DNA of 35,932 nt from Alistipes sp. (GTDB lineage: Bacteria; Bacteroidota; Bacteroidia; Bacteroidales; Rikenellaceae). The stretch lies in assembly GCA_020026415.1 (NCBI GenBank), contig JAHHQL010000017.1, positions 1 through 35,932 on the forward strand, in the 5' to 3' direction. The position numbers were made by a program, and so were the translations under genes. Under the pieces are notes generated by a model, which worked only from the letters and a program-made list of their open reading frames with translations, had not been told where the DNA came from and ran no database searches. Below are positions 8,124 through 16,458 of the stretch, in pieces (the stretch's first letter is position 1; the number at the start of each line of letters is the position of its first letter).

Positions 8124-10343
8124 TTACTCCTCGCGGCAGTTGCGCAGGTAATCCTCCTGTGCCTTGAGCAGGTTGCGCGACTGAAGCACCATATTCTTCG
8201 TTTCGGAAAGGATCGACAGATACAGGAGCGAAGCCTTCGTGTGTACCTCACCGCGATTCAGACGCGCCAACTCCTTCTCGACCGCACCGTCCATCATTTC
8301 GAACAGACCGTCGCGCTGTGCCAGCACGGCCTCCACGTCGAGCGTCATCTCGCCGTTCAACATGCCGTTGATCTGACGGTAGATCTGCTCCACTTCGTCG
8401 TTCACCGCCATCAGATCACGAGCCTGATCCTTCGAAAGACCCTCGTGGTTGTTGTCGATGTGCTCGAAGGAGGGGCGCGTAATGTGCAACAATGCCTTGG
8501 TCAGTTCATTGAGGTAATCCACCGCCTGCACATAGAAGTGAGCCGTGTTCACATCGCCCTGACGCACCTTTTTCAAAATGGGGAGCAACGTATATTTGTG
8601 TTCGCGCGAGGTCTGGAACAGATCGTTGGCTTCGCGCATCATATTCTTCAATTCACGACGGTTCTCGCGCATCACGGCGATCAGCGTACGGTCGTAGATG
8701 TGCGTGGCACGCACCATCGTCCGAATCAACTCCTGACGCAACTCGCAAGCCGTATCGTCCACACCGCAAACGGCACTCGGATTCCGGGTCTCGCCCTCTT
8801 CGGATTTGTGAGCCGATTTGTTGCTGCGGTAGAGCATCCATGCAGCCAATACCGTCACCACTGCGAAGGCCGCCATCCCGCCGTAGATCAGTACCAGTCC
8901 GACCAACAGGGCGATGATGAAACCGCCCAGAGCCGTCACGAACCAACCCGCAATGACGGTCATGACTCCGGAGATGCGATATACGGCACTCTCACGCCCC
9001 CATGCGCGGTCGGCGAGCGACGAACCCATCGCCACCATAAAGCAGACATACGTTGTCGAAAGAGGCAGTTTCAGAGAAGTTGCCAGCGAGATCAGCAACG
9101 CCGAAGTGGTCAGATTGACCGTGGCGCGGATCATGTCGAACGGAGCACCGCTGTGCTCGATGTCGGCATATTCGAACTTACGTGCCATACGCTCGCGGAT
9201 CTTGGCAGGCACGATGCGCTCGCAGGTCTTGCCGAAGTTCAGAGCCAGACGGACGATCGAACGCGACAGGAACGACGAACCGTACTGCTGATTACCCTCC
9301 CCGTCCCGGGCGGCAGCCAGCGAGAGTTCTGTTTCGGTCACGTGCATTGCCTTTTTCGACTTCCACAGCGTGATGATCATCACGATGCCCGCGATCAGCA
9401 GCAACAGGAAGTTGGCGGGTTTGTCCTCGGCCAGAGCGTGCATGTTCATCGCCACATCACCCGTCTCGCGCATCATCGAGTAGGCATCGAATCCCGCAAT
9501 GGGCACACCGATGAAATTCACCAGATCGTTACCCGCAAAGGCCAGTGCCAGAGCGAACGTACCCGAAAGAATCGTGATGCGGAGGATATTGATCTTGAAA
9601 TGTTGCAGGAAGAACAACACGAGCGAACAAGCAACCCAGCAGATCAACAGCGACGACAACAGGTGCTGATCGATCATCTGAATCACCTCGTTGCGGGCGA
9701 TGGCGTTTTTCAGTCCCTTGAACAGGGCGAAGTAGAGGATCGCCGTGAGCGACATGCCGCACCACAATGCCCCGAAACGGTTCATCACGGGGATATAGCG
9801 GAACGAGAAGATCGCACGTGAGATATACATGATAAGCGTACCGAAGAAGAAGGCGATGACCACCGAGAGCAGGATGGCCGAAACGATACCCATGGCACGC
9901 GAGGTGTTGATAAAGTCGCCGAGCGACGAGATCGTCAGCGTGTCGTCCGCACCGATCTTATAAAACGAAACGGCCACTGCGGCACCCAACAGACAGAAGA
10001 TGAGCGACACGGTGGTCGAAGTCGGCAGACCCCACGAGTTGTAGAGATCCAAAAGAATGATGTTTGCGAACATGACACCTAAGTAGAGGGTCATCACTTC
10101 GTGGAAGGAGAACATCGAGGGGTTGAACATACCGCTGCGCGCCACCTCCATCATGCCGCTTGAGGAGATCACTCCCAGAAGAATACCCGCCGATGCGACC
10201 CCAAGAATCACACGCATGGAAGCAACTTTTGAGCCGATTGCCGAATTAAGAAAGTTCACGGCATCGTTTGTGACACCGACGAAGAGTCCGATTACTGCCA
10301 AAAGTGCCAGAATGGCAACAATGACGGTATAGATTTCAATCAT
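8124..10343 (-). CDS. PiT-family inorganic phosphate transporter with C-terminal PhoU-like domain
   Basis: This 739-residue inner-membrane permease probably imports phosphate with a cation. The two inverted PiT signatures are visible: VTNDAVNFLNSAIGSKVA at about 24-41 and AGNDLVNFIGVPIAG at about 270-284. Two STT-containing helices (LPTSTT, LPLSTT) mark the repeat halves. Roughly ten hydrophobic segments cover the first 560 residues. The remaining ~170 are a soluble helical region resembling PhoU, which probably regulates transport from the cytoplasm. Such fusions are known in Bacteroidetes. The start at 10343 is preferred over 10418 or 10385 because a near-consensus promoter (10373-10403) lies inside the longer reading frame. 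The result is a short leader of about 20-25 nt. Confidence 0.92.
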   Translation of the reverse strand: MIEIYTVIVAILALLAVIGLFVGVTNDAVNFLNSAIGSKVASMRVILGVASAGILLGVISSSGMMEVARSGMFNPSMFSFHEVMTLYLGVMFANIILLDLYNSWGLPTSTTVSLIFCLLGAAVAVSFYKIGADDTLTISSLGDFINTSRAMGIVSAILLSVVIAFFFGTLIMYISRAIFSFRYIPVMNRFGALWCGMSLTAILYFALFKGLKNAIARNEVIQMIDQHLLSSLLICWVACSLVLFFLQHFKINILRITILSGTFALALAFAGNDLVNFIGVPIAGFDAYSMMRETGDVAMNMHALAEDKPANFLLLLIAGIVMIITLWKSKKAMHVTETELSLAAARDGEGNQQYGSSFLSRSIVRLALNFGKTCERIVPAKIRERMARKFEYADIEHSGAPFDMIRATVNLTTSALLISLATSLKLPLSTTYVCFMVAMGSSLADRAWGRESAVYRISGVMTVIAGWFVTALGGFIIALLVGLVLIYGGMAAFAVVTVLAAWMLYRSNKSAHKSEEGETRNPSAVCGVDDTACELRQELIRTMVRATHIYDRTLIAVMRENRRELKNMMREANDLFQTSREHKYTLLPILKKVRQGDVNTAHFYVQAVDYLNELTKALLHITRPSFEHIDNNHEGLSKDQARDLMAVNDEVEQIYRQINGMLNGEMTLDVEAVLAQRDGLFEMMDGAVEKELARLNRGEVHTKASLLYLSILSETKNMVLQSRNLLKAQEDYLRNCREE

Positions 10344-10372
10344 TTTTGAGAGGTTGTTAAATTTTTCACGAA

Positions 10373-10403
10373 CAAAAGTAGCCATTAAATCATACGTCCC
10401 CAA
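10373..10403 (-). promoter_or_regulatory. Promoter of the PiT transporter gene
   Basis: On the minus strand, TTG (plus-strand 10401-10403) is followed by 20 bp and then TACTTTTG (10373-10380). It overlaps the upstream extension of the reading frame and therefore decides the start codon at 10343. Confidence 0.75.
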
Positions 10404-10609
10404 TACCGCGCAGGACATTTAACGGAATCATAAACTTTTGTTAATGATTTTTTAACGCATTGCAAATCAGCATTTCACACTCATCTTCAGTCTTTTACAA
10501 AAAAAACAGCGGATGCTCTCCGAAAGCCGTCATATATACCCCAAGAACCTCGTCGCCACCGATCCGGACTACAAGCGTCCTCCGCCCGATTGCACGCATC
10601 TTTCCCGAC

Positions 10610-10644
10610 AAAAAAATCACGGCAACCCTTTCGGGTTGCCGTGA
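10610..10644 (-). terminator. Terminator of the triple-module lipoprotein gene
   Basis: A 12-bp stem around CACGGCAACCC (10618-10628) and GGGTTGCCGTG (10633-10643) with a TTTC tetraloop is preceded on the plus strand by seven A (10610-10616), i.e. a T-tract on the minus strand. It lies 20 bases past the stop. Between here and 10372 I see no further gene. Confidence 0.92.
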
Positions 10645-10665
10645 CCAAACAATTCTTCAAAATTT

Positions 10666-12210
10666 TCAGACGCCCATATTGGGATCGAAAGCCTGATCGG
10701 CACGACCCGTCGTCAGGTCGCCTGCTTCATTACGCACGGCGTAGATCAGCGTCTGATTGGCCTTGATGGGGAAATCGGCAGTACCGAACACCAGATCCAA
10801 GCCCTGACCCGAACGGAGCAATACCAGACGCTCCTCGTCGAGTACCGTACCCATCATGTCGCACAACTGCTCGATCGAGAACTGGTTCAAAACCTGCTCC
10901 ACGTCGGTCGTGTTACCTGCACGGTATTTCATCGAAACGGCCGTAGAACTTTGCAGGTGGAAAGTCACCTTGATGTTCTTGTTTGCGCCCTCGGCATCAC
11001 CCTGCCAAGACTCGACCTCAACTTTCGGTCCCATGTTCTCGCCACCGGCCTCGGTCATCAGTTCCATCTTCTCGATCACCTTGCCCATGCCGTTCTCGGC
11101 CAATACAAGGAACGTATAGGACGTACCGGGAGCCAATTCCACGCAGGGGATCGTGATACCGGCCTCGGTATTGATCTCCTCCTTGATCATCTTGGGAGCG
11201 ATCTTCAGACCGAAATCGACCATGATGCGGTCGATATCGACCTTCGTCAGGTAATCCTCCAGATCCAGCGTGCTGAGCAGTGCATAACGTACCTTCTTGG
11301 CTACATCCGACTTGAAATTAAAGGTCAGGTGTGTACGACCGTGCTCGTGGTTCTCGTTACCTACCCAACCGTCAATCGTAGCGGTGGGAGCAACCGTATC
11401 GCCCTCTTTGTCGGCCTCGACGGTATCTGCCTCGTTGCCGTTCTCCTTGCTCTCCTTTGCGCCGCCGAACGTGTAGTCGTGGCAGATCGTACGGCGAGTA
11501 CCGTCGGCCTCAACAACCTGTCCGATGAACGAAATGGCCAGATTCGGCTCGCCCATCAGCGTGAAGGGGGCTTCCACACCCTTCTTCATCTCCTCGACCA
11601 GCGGCAACTCATGCTCGGCAAGGTCGTTACCCAGACTGTACATGATATCTGCAAGCGAGAAACCTGCAGTCAGGTTCTCCTTCACCTCCTCGGCGGGCAA
11701 AGCCAGATAGCGGAACGTCTCCACTTTGGGGGCTTTCAGGAAGAAAGTGACATATACATCGGGATCTTCACCCTTCACGTCACCGGCGACACCGCGCATC
11801 GTGAAGTCGGCACCCTGTACCTCAGGAGCAGTGGCGGCAGCCTGTTTTACGGCAACCTTCACCTCTTCGGCACCCTTGTAACTTACCTTGAGAGCAGCCT
11901 CACGACCCGTTTCCGTTTCATTGGCCGCAACCGAGAACGAGATCACGCCCTCGGCATCCTTCACCGCCACGTTTCCGATCCATTCGGCCTCAGCGACGGC
12001 CTCAACCTTTGCACCGGTCGGGTTCTCCACCTTAAAATTAAGGGTGAACTCGCCACCTTGCGCAGTTGCCTCAACCGTAACGGGATTAACGGTCAGTTTC
12101 GGGGCATTGGGAGTGGGATTCACCACTTCATCATCATCGCTACAACCGACAAATGCAATCGAGCCTGCCATCAACACCAACAAACTCCACAAATAAGTTT
12201 TCACTTTCAT
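10666..12210 (-). CDS. BACON-domain surface lipoprotein with three C-terminal repeat modules
   Basis: This 514-residue lipoprotein has a signal peptide (about 1-22) ending before Cys23. The following Ser-Asp-Asp-Asp-Glu matches the Bacteroidetes signal for export to the cell surface. A BACON-type immunoglobulin-like domain spans about 38-124. Three related modules follow, at about 134-250, 276-388 and 394-508. Each opens with a [G/W]xxG-x-x-aromatic-x-F strand, has a central helical part near residues 175-200, 316-340 and 435-460, and ends in a hydrophobic strand. A Glu/Lys/Asp linker (251-274) separates modules one and two. BACON domains often bind glycans or mucin, but no catalytic or SusC/D neighbour indicates a substrate. 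The ATG at 12210 is preferred to the in-frame TTG two codons upstream. Confidence 0.88.
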   Translation of the reverse strand: MKVKTYLWSLLVLMAGSIAFVGCSDDDEVVNPTPNAPKLTVNPVTVEATAQGGEFTLNFKVENPTGAKVEAVAEAEWIGNVAVKDAEGVISFSVAANETETGREAALKVSYKGAEEVKVAVKQAAATAPEVQGADFTMRGVAGDVKGEDPDVYVTFFLKAPKVETFRYLALPAEEVKENLTAGFSLADIMYSLGNDLAEHELPLVEEMKKGVEAPFTLMGEPNLAISFIGQVVEADGTRRTICHDYTFGGAKESKENGNEADTVEADKEGDTVAPTATIDGWVGNENHEHGRTHLTFNFKSDVAKKVRYALLSTLDLEDYLTKVDIDRIMVDFGLKIAPKMIKEEINTEAGITIPCVELAPGTSYTFLVLAENGMGKVIEKMELMTEAGGENMGPKVEVESWQGDAEGANKNIKVTFHLQSSTAVSMKYRAGNTTDVEQVLNQFSIEQLCDMMGTVLDEERLVLLRSGQGLDLVFGTADFPIKANQTLIYAVRNEAGDLTTGRADQAFDPNMGV

Positions 12211-12509
12211 AGACAAACAATTTTTTTAGAAATAGAAGTATAAAGGTTAGAATTTTATTTACGGGATACTAAGTTAGTTGATTTTATCAAATGGCAAAGT
12301 TTCTCAAAGAAAATTTCACGTTTTACCAAAAAAAATCGGATATCCGACATGTGGAAACACTCGTACATCGCTCTTCACCCCGTATATCCCATTCGAAGTT
12401 TCATTTTTCAAAGCCCCCGTCTCGCTCCATTTTCTCCCTTCCCCGGCACGCTCTCTATTCCAAGTTCCGATTCCGCTCCACCCGACTTTCACCTCGCCCC
12501 CTCCCTCTT
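12211..12509. other. Gene-free intergenic stretch upstream of the lipoprotein gene
   Basis: About 300 bases without a credible gene. The right half is C/T-rich on the plus strand, much like 3519-3775. Plus-strand frames through it translate to low-complexity Ser/Pro/His sequence. I could not find a full TTTG/TAnnTTTG promoter for the lipoprotein gene. Confidence 0.5.
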
Positions 12510-12560
12510 AAAAAAAGGCCACCTCCCCCAACCTTCGTAAAAAGAAAGTTCGGAGAGGTG
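12510..12560 (-). terminator. Terminator of the EF-G-like gene
   Basis: CACCTC (12520-12525) pairs with GAGGTG (12555-12560), with an inner AAC/TTC against GAA/GTT stem. On the minus strand a T-tract follows (A at 12510-12516). It is 130 bases past the stop of the gene at 12691. TTTT on the other side could also make it bidirectional. The stretch between it and the gene carries nothing recognisable. Confidence 0.75.
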
Positions 12561-12690
12561 TTTTAACCGACAGGGCTTACGCCCCGGCAATTTCCCGAAT
12601 GCGCTGCCTCTTCACAGATCGCAGGCACCCAACACAATTATCAATTATCAATCTTATAAAACCTTTCAGCAATATTTCTTATCGTCAATT

Positions 12691-14847
12691 TTACTCCTCG
12701 TCGGTATCGGTGTAAGCCTTCAGAAGTTTCTCCTGAACATCGGCGGGAACTTGTTCGTAACTTGCGAACTTCATCGAATAGGTGGCGGCACCCGACGTCA
12801 GCGACGACAAAGCGGTCGAGTAGCGGTACAACTCGGCCAGAGGCACCGTTGCATTCAGTTTGTCGAAACCCTTGTCGGACTCCATGCCGAGGATCATTGC
12901 ACGGCGGTTCTGCAAGTCGGACATCACGGCACCCATATATTCGGTGGGCACGAGGACTTCGACATTGTAGATCGGCTCCATGATCTTCGGAGCGGCATTG
13001 CGGAATGCCTCCTTGAATGCGTTGCGGGCAGCCAGTTTGAAGGAGATCTCGTTCGAATCCACGGGGTGCATCTTACCGTCGTAGATCACGACGCGGATGT
13101 CGCGGGCGTAAGAACCCGTCAGCGGCCCCTGATCCATCTTCTCCATGATACCCTTCAGAATGGCGGGCATGAAGCGTGCATCAATCGCACCACCGACAAT
13201 CGCCGAGTAGAACTGGAGTTTGCCACCCCACGGCAGATCATACTCCTCCTTATTCTTGATATTGACCACCATGTCGCCCTTTCCGGGAATCTTGTAATTC
13301 TTCGGTTCGGGCATGCCTTCGCAGTAAGGCTCGATGATCATGTGCACCTCACCGAACTGACCTGCACCGCCCGACTGCTTCTTGTGACGGTAGTCGGCCT
13401 GAGCCACCTTCGTGATGGTCTCACGATAGGGGATCTTCGGGGCGATGTATTCATATTCGATCTTCGATTCGTTCTGAATCTTCGTGCGCAGGATGTTGAG
13501 GTGGTGTTCACCCTGACCCTGTACGATCGTCTGCTTGAGTTCCTTGGAGTATTCGACCAGAATCGTGGGATCTTCGTAGCGTGCATCCGACAGCAATTTG
13601 CCCAACTTCTCTTCGTCGGCCTGATCCTTTACCCTGACGGCGGCACGATAGCGCGGTTCGGGGAATACGATGGGGTCGATCGAGAGCATCTGCCCTCCGC
13701 CCACCAGCGTATCGTTCACGCGCGTACCCTTCAGTTTGACGGTGCAACCGATGTCACCTGCCAGCAACTCGGTCACCTTGATGCGGTTCTTGCCGGCCAC
13801 GGCGAACAACTGCGAGATCTTCTCCTTGTTGCCCGTACGCGAGTTCACCAACTCGACACCCTCCGTCACGCGACCGCGGATGACACGGAAATAGGTGATC
13901 TCACCGATATGCTGTTCCAACTGGCTCTTATAGACGAATATTACGGCGGGCTGATCCTCTTCGGGAGCCACCTCCTCGCCTTCGGTCGTCAGGAAATTGG
14001 GAGCCTTGATCGGACCCGGAGCCACATTGATGATAAATTCCATCAGTCGTTTGGTACCGACGTCGCACTTGCCCGACACGCAGAGGATCGGCATCACCTC
14101 TCGCTTCGAGATTCCGAACTTCAGACCCTGACGGATATCGTCCTGCGTCAGCGTGCCTTTGTCGAAATAGAGTTCCATCAGTCCTTCGTCGTTCTCGGCA
14201 GCCACCTCGACCAGTTCGCGGTTGAGTTCCTTGGCTTTTTCGAGTTCTTCGGCGGGAATATCCAATTCTTCGCGCGTACCGTCATTGTCCTTGAAGCGGT
14301 ACATCTTCATCAACAGCACGTCGATGAAGGCGTTGAAACCGGGACCCTGATTGACGGGATATTGAACGAGTACGGGTTTCAGCCCCGCATTGGCGCGAAT
14401 GGATTCAAAGGCATTTTCAAACGATGCCTTTTCGGCATCGAGTTGGCTGATCACACCGATCACGGGTTTTTTCCACAGACGGGCATAACGAGCCTGAATT
14501 TCGCTGCCCACTTCCCAGCCGTTGATTGCGCTGTAAAGGAAGACACCGACATCGGCCACTTTGAAGGCCGAGAAAAGGCTGCCACAGAAATCATCCGATC
14601 CCGGGCAGTCGATAATATTGAGTTTACGGTTCATGAACTCCGTAAAGAGAGTGGTCGAGAAAATCGAACGCTTGTATTCGTGTTCGAGATCCGTATTATC
14701 GGAAAGCGTGTTCCCGGCTTCAATACTACCCCTGCGATCAATGACTTTACCCTCAAAAGCCATGGCTTCGGCAAGGGTAGTTTTCCCCGTGCCGGGAGCA
14801 CCGAGGAGAACAATGTTTTTCAGGTCTTTGGCTGAATAGTTTTTCAT
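12691..14847 (-). CDS. Elongation factor G-like GTPase paralogue
   Basis: This 718-residue protein has full EF-G architecture: GTPase domain (about 1-280), domain II (~300-390), domain III, domain IV with QSGGAGQFGEVHM, and domain V. The P-loop GAPGTGKTT (16-24) is intact. Other GTPase motifs depart from canonical EF-G. The switch II DTPGH is DCPGS (80-84), so the catalytic His is Ser84. The guanine-specificity NKxD is SQLD (134-137), and the RGITI switch I motif is replaced by KRSIFS. It is therefore a divergent paralogue comparable to EF-G2/FusA2-type proteins, not the main translocase, which sits with the ribosomal genes in most bacteria. Its role on the ribosome is unknown. It is monocistronic with its own promoter and terminator. 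Confidence 0.9.
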   Translation of the reverse strand: MKNYSAKDLKNIVLLGAPGTGKTTLAEAMAFEGKVIDRRGSIEAGNTLSDNTDLEHEYKRSIFSTTLFTEFMNRKLNIIDCPGSDDFCGSLFSAFKVADVGVFLYSAINGWEVGSEIQARYARLWKKPVIGVISQLDAEKASFENAFESIRANAGLKPVLVQYPVNQGPGFNAFIDVLLMKMYRFKDNDGTREELDIPAEELEKAKELNRELVEVAAENDEGLMELYFDKGTLTQDDIRQGLKFGISKREVMPILCVSGKCDVGTKRLMEFIINVAPGPIKAPNFLTTEGEEVAPEEDQPAVIFVYKSQLEQHIGEITYFRVIRGRVTEGVELVNSRTGNKEKISQLFAVAGKNRIKVTELLAGDIGCTVKLKGTRVNDTLVGGGQMLSIDPIVFPEPRYRAAVRVKDQADEEKLGKLLSDARYEDPTILVEYSKELKQTIVQGQGEHHLNILRTKIQNESKIEYEYIAPKIPYRETITKVAQADYRHKKQSGGAGQFGEVHMIIEPYCEGMPEPKNYKIPGKGDMVVNIKNKEEYDLPWGGKLQFYSAIVGGAIDARFMPAILKGIMEKMDQGPLTGSYARDIRVVIYDGKMHPVDSNEISFKLAARNAFKEAFRNAAPKIMEPIYNVEVLVPTEYMGAVMSDLQNRRAMILGMESDKGFDKLNATVPLAELYRYSTALSSLTSGAATYSMKFASYEQVPADVQEKLLKAYTDTDEE

Positions 14848-14888
14848 ATTCGTATCGTAGTTTTAAGGTTGTTTTCGATTTCCGAGTA

Positions 14889-14917
14889 TAAATATACAAA
14901 CTTTTCGTGAAAAACAA
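14889..14917 (-). promoter_or_regulatory. Possible promoter of the EF-G-like gene
   Basis: On the minus strand TTG (14915-14917) is followed after 18 bp by TATATTTA (14889-14896), one mismatch from TAnnTTTG. It would give a leader of about 35 nt before the ATG at 14847. Confidence 0.45.
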
Positions 14918-15029
14918 GAATTTTACATAATATTTATTCAAATATTCTTTACCGTTCCCAAAATATCAAAGGCATGTTTTATTTGATAAATAATTTTCAA
15001 AATAAATTCCTTTATTTTTAAATTAATAT

Positions 15030-15071
15030 AAAAACAATACCCCGAAACCTTTTTCCCGGTTTCGGGGTATT
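15030..15071 (-). terminator. Strong terminator, probably for the menA-xseA-xseB-methyltransferase operon
   Basis: A 14-bp perfect stem (15036-15049 with 15058-15071, ATACCCCGAAACC-type arm). On the minus strand it is followed by GTTTTTATA, a usable T-tract; the plus side lacks a T-run. No minus-strand gene ends just before it. The nearest upstream one stops at 15480, leaving about 400 bases between stop and terminator. Confidence 0.75.
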
Positions 15072-15111
15072 ATCATTAATCCGTCGTCGGGATCAAATTA
15101 GCACCTGTCTA

Positions 15112-15372
15112 TTGGGCAAAGGACATTACCAAGTACGTTATCGCCTTGAAGTCGCAGATACGAGTTGCGCTCGTGAGGATGCTTCATGCTGGATTGTACC
15201 GTTCCAAGCAGACAACGATTGCTATAAACTCGTTCCGACAACCGCAATGTATCCGGGTGACGAACTATCATTGAACGCCCTTCAGGAAATAGGGATCAAT
15301 CGTTATTGTCAATTCAAGCGACTTGATAAATCTCAGGAAGATTTCTTGCACAAACACTTTCAAAACCTTTAG
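15112..15372 (+). CDS. Short low-GC ORF, probable gene remnant
   Basis: An 86-residue frame on the plus strand, opposite to the operon it lies in. It has no ATG start (only TTG at 15112), no promoter core and no ribosome-binding site. Hand-counted GC is about 45%, well below the adjacent methyltransferase gene. The translation looks protein-like rather than random, with an internal Tyr-Pro-Gly-Asp-Glu-Leu turn and a helical Lys/Gln/His end, but I do not recognise the family. The best reading is the C-terminal remnant of a transferred gene that inserted between the methyltransferase and the operon terminator. It could also be non-coding. The other intergenic bases up to 15479 carry nothing recognisable. 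Confidence 0.35.
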   Translation: MGKGHYQVRYRLEVADTSCAREDASCWIVPFQADNDCYKLVPTTAMYPGDELSLNALQEIGINRYCQFKRLDKSQEDFLHKHFQNL

Positions 15373-15479
15373 AAATCCCCTGAATCAGCCATCTTATCGA
15401 AAAGACCGCCGAACAGCAGAATACGACACATAAACACCCTGTTTATACCTGTCGGCGGAATTGCCTCCGACAGACAGGT

Positions 15480-16253
15480 TTAGTGTTTATATACCATATA
15501 GATATGATCGGGCGGAAGGGCGTAACGGCGCACGGCCTCCTTGCCGAGGCTTGAGGCATAGTCGATGTCGGCGACCTCGAATCCCGCACTGCGCAGGCGG
15601 TCGGCATAGTCGCGTCCGTAGATGCGGCGGTGGTCATACTGCCCGAAGATGCGCGTGCGTTCGGCGGGGTCGGTGATCGTGTCGTCCTCGTAGGTCTGCT
15701 CGTAATCCAAATCCACGGGCGAGAGGATGATGCCCCAACCGCCGGGTTTCATCACGCGATACAGTTCGCCGAGTGCCTTGCGGTCATCCGCCACGTGTTC
15801 CAGAAGGTGGTTGCACATGACGGCATCGACCGATGCGTCCGCCAGAGGAATCTGCTGCACGTCGAAATGCAGGTCGGCCAGCGGACTTTCCAAGTCGGCG
15901 GTGATGTAGCGTCCCGGATGCCCCTTGAAGTGAGGTTTCAGATGACGCATGATGCAGACTTCGGGGGCAATGTGCAACAGACGCGGATACTCCTTGAAAA
16001 GATCCGTCTCCCGCTCCAGATAGAGCCACAACAGGCGGTGACGCTCCAGCGACAGACAATGGGGGCAGAGCGCATTCTCTCGCGGAAGGACATAGCCGTA
16101 CGGGAGGAACTTGCGGAAGGTATGCCCGCACAGCGGACATTTGACCTCATGTCCGTAATAGAACCACCCCACCACGGGCACAATGCCTTCGGCGACCCGC
16201 TGCAACATGGGGCGCGGAACGTGGTTCAGGAAGAATTTGACGATTGATTTCAT
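15480..16253 (-). CDS. SAM-dependent methyltransferase with N-terminal zinc-ribbon-like segment
   Basis: This 257-residue protein has the class I methyltransferase core of the methyltransferase type 11 group: a hydrophobic strand RLLHIAPE (91-98) at the position of motif I, an acidic ITADLES strand (117-123), and NHLLEHVAD (148-156) with a following MKPGG (168-172). In front lie two CPxC pairs (Cys39/Cys42 and Cys63/Cys66), likely binding zinc. The substrate is unknown. The ATG at 16253 lies 16 bases after the xseB stop; the frame's upstream part overlaps xseB and gives a low-complexity basic sequence, so it is excluded. It is the last intact gene of the menA-xseA-xseB chain, so it is probably co-transcribed with it. 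Confidence 0.88.
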   Translation of the reverse strand: MKSIVKFFLNHVPRPMLQRVAEGIVPVVGWFYYGHEVKCPLCGHTFRKFLPYGYVLPRENALCPHCLSLERHRLLWLYLERETDLFKEYPRLLHIAPEVCIMRHLKPHFKGHPGRYITADLESPLADLHFDVQQIPLADASVDAVMCNHLLEHVADDRKALGELYRVMKPGGWGIILSPVDLDYEQTYEDDTITDPAERTRIFGQYDHRRIYGRDYADRLRSAGFEVADIDYASSLGKEAVRRYALPPDHIYMVYKH

Positions 16254-16269
16254 GGGCGGAAACGGCCAA

Positions 16270-16458
16270 CTATTCGAGGATTTTGTCGATTTCCTCTTCG
16301 GTTTTTTTGAGTTTTTTCTTGCAGAGTGCGATGAGTTCCGTGGCACGCTTCACCTCGGCCGAGAGGCTGTCCACATCCAGTTGCTCGCCGCGCAGACGGG
16401 CAAGGATTTTCTCGATTTCGGCCGAAGCCTCCGTATAAGTCAGTTCTTTTTTTGCCAT
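16270..16458 (-). CDS. xseB: Exodeoxyribonuclease VII small subunit
   Basis: XseB is the small helical subunit that wraps the XseA catalytic subunit of exonuclease VII, a single-strand-specific nuclease. The 62-residue sequence is the usual pair of helices, with the family pattern LTYTEASAEIEKILARL and a C-terminal Lys/Glu-rich helix, and has normal length. Its start overlaps the 3' end of xseA by 19 bases, which suggests translational coupling so that the subunits are made together. Confidence 0.95.
   Translation of the reverse strand: MAKKELTYTEASAEIEKILARLRGEQLDVDSLSAEVKRATELIALCKKKLKKTEEEIDKILE

Noticed and set aside
8241..9821. Plus-strand 526-residue frame opposite the phosphate transporter
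   Set aside because: His/Arg/Gln-rich translation with no family pattern; the minus-strand transporter has both PiT signatures, a promoter and a terminator.
12751..14835. Plus-strand 694-residue frame opposite the EF-G-like gene
   Set aside because: Antisense shadow; the minus strand has P-loop, domain IV and terminator.
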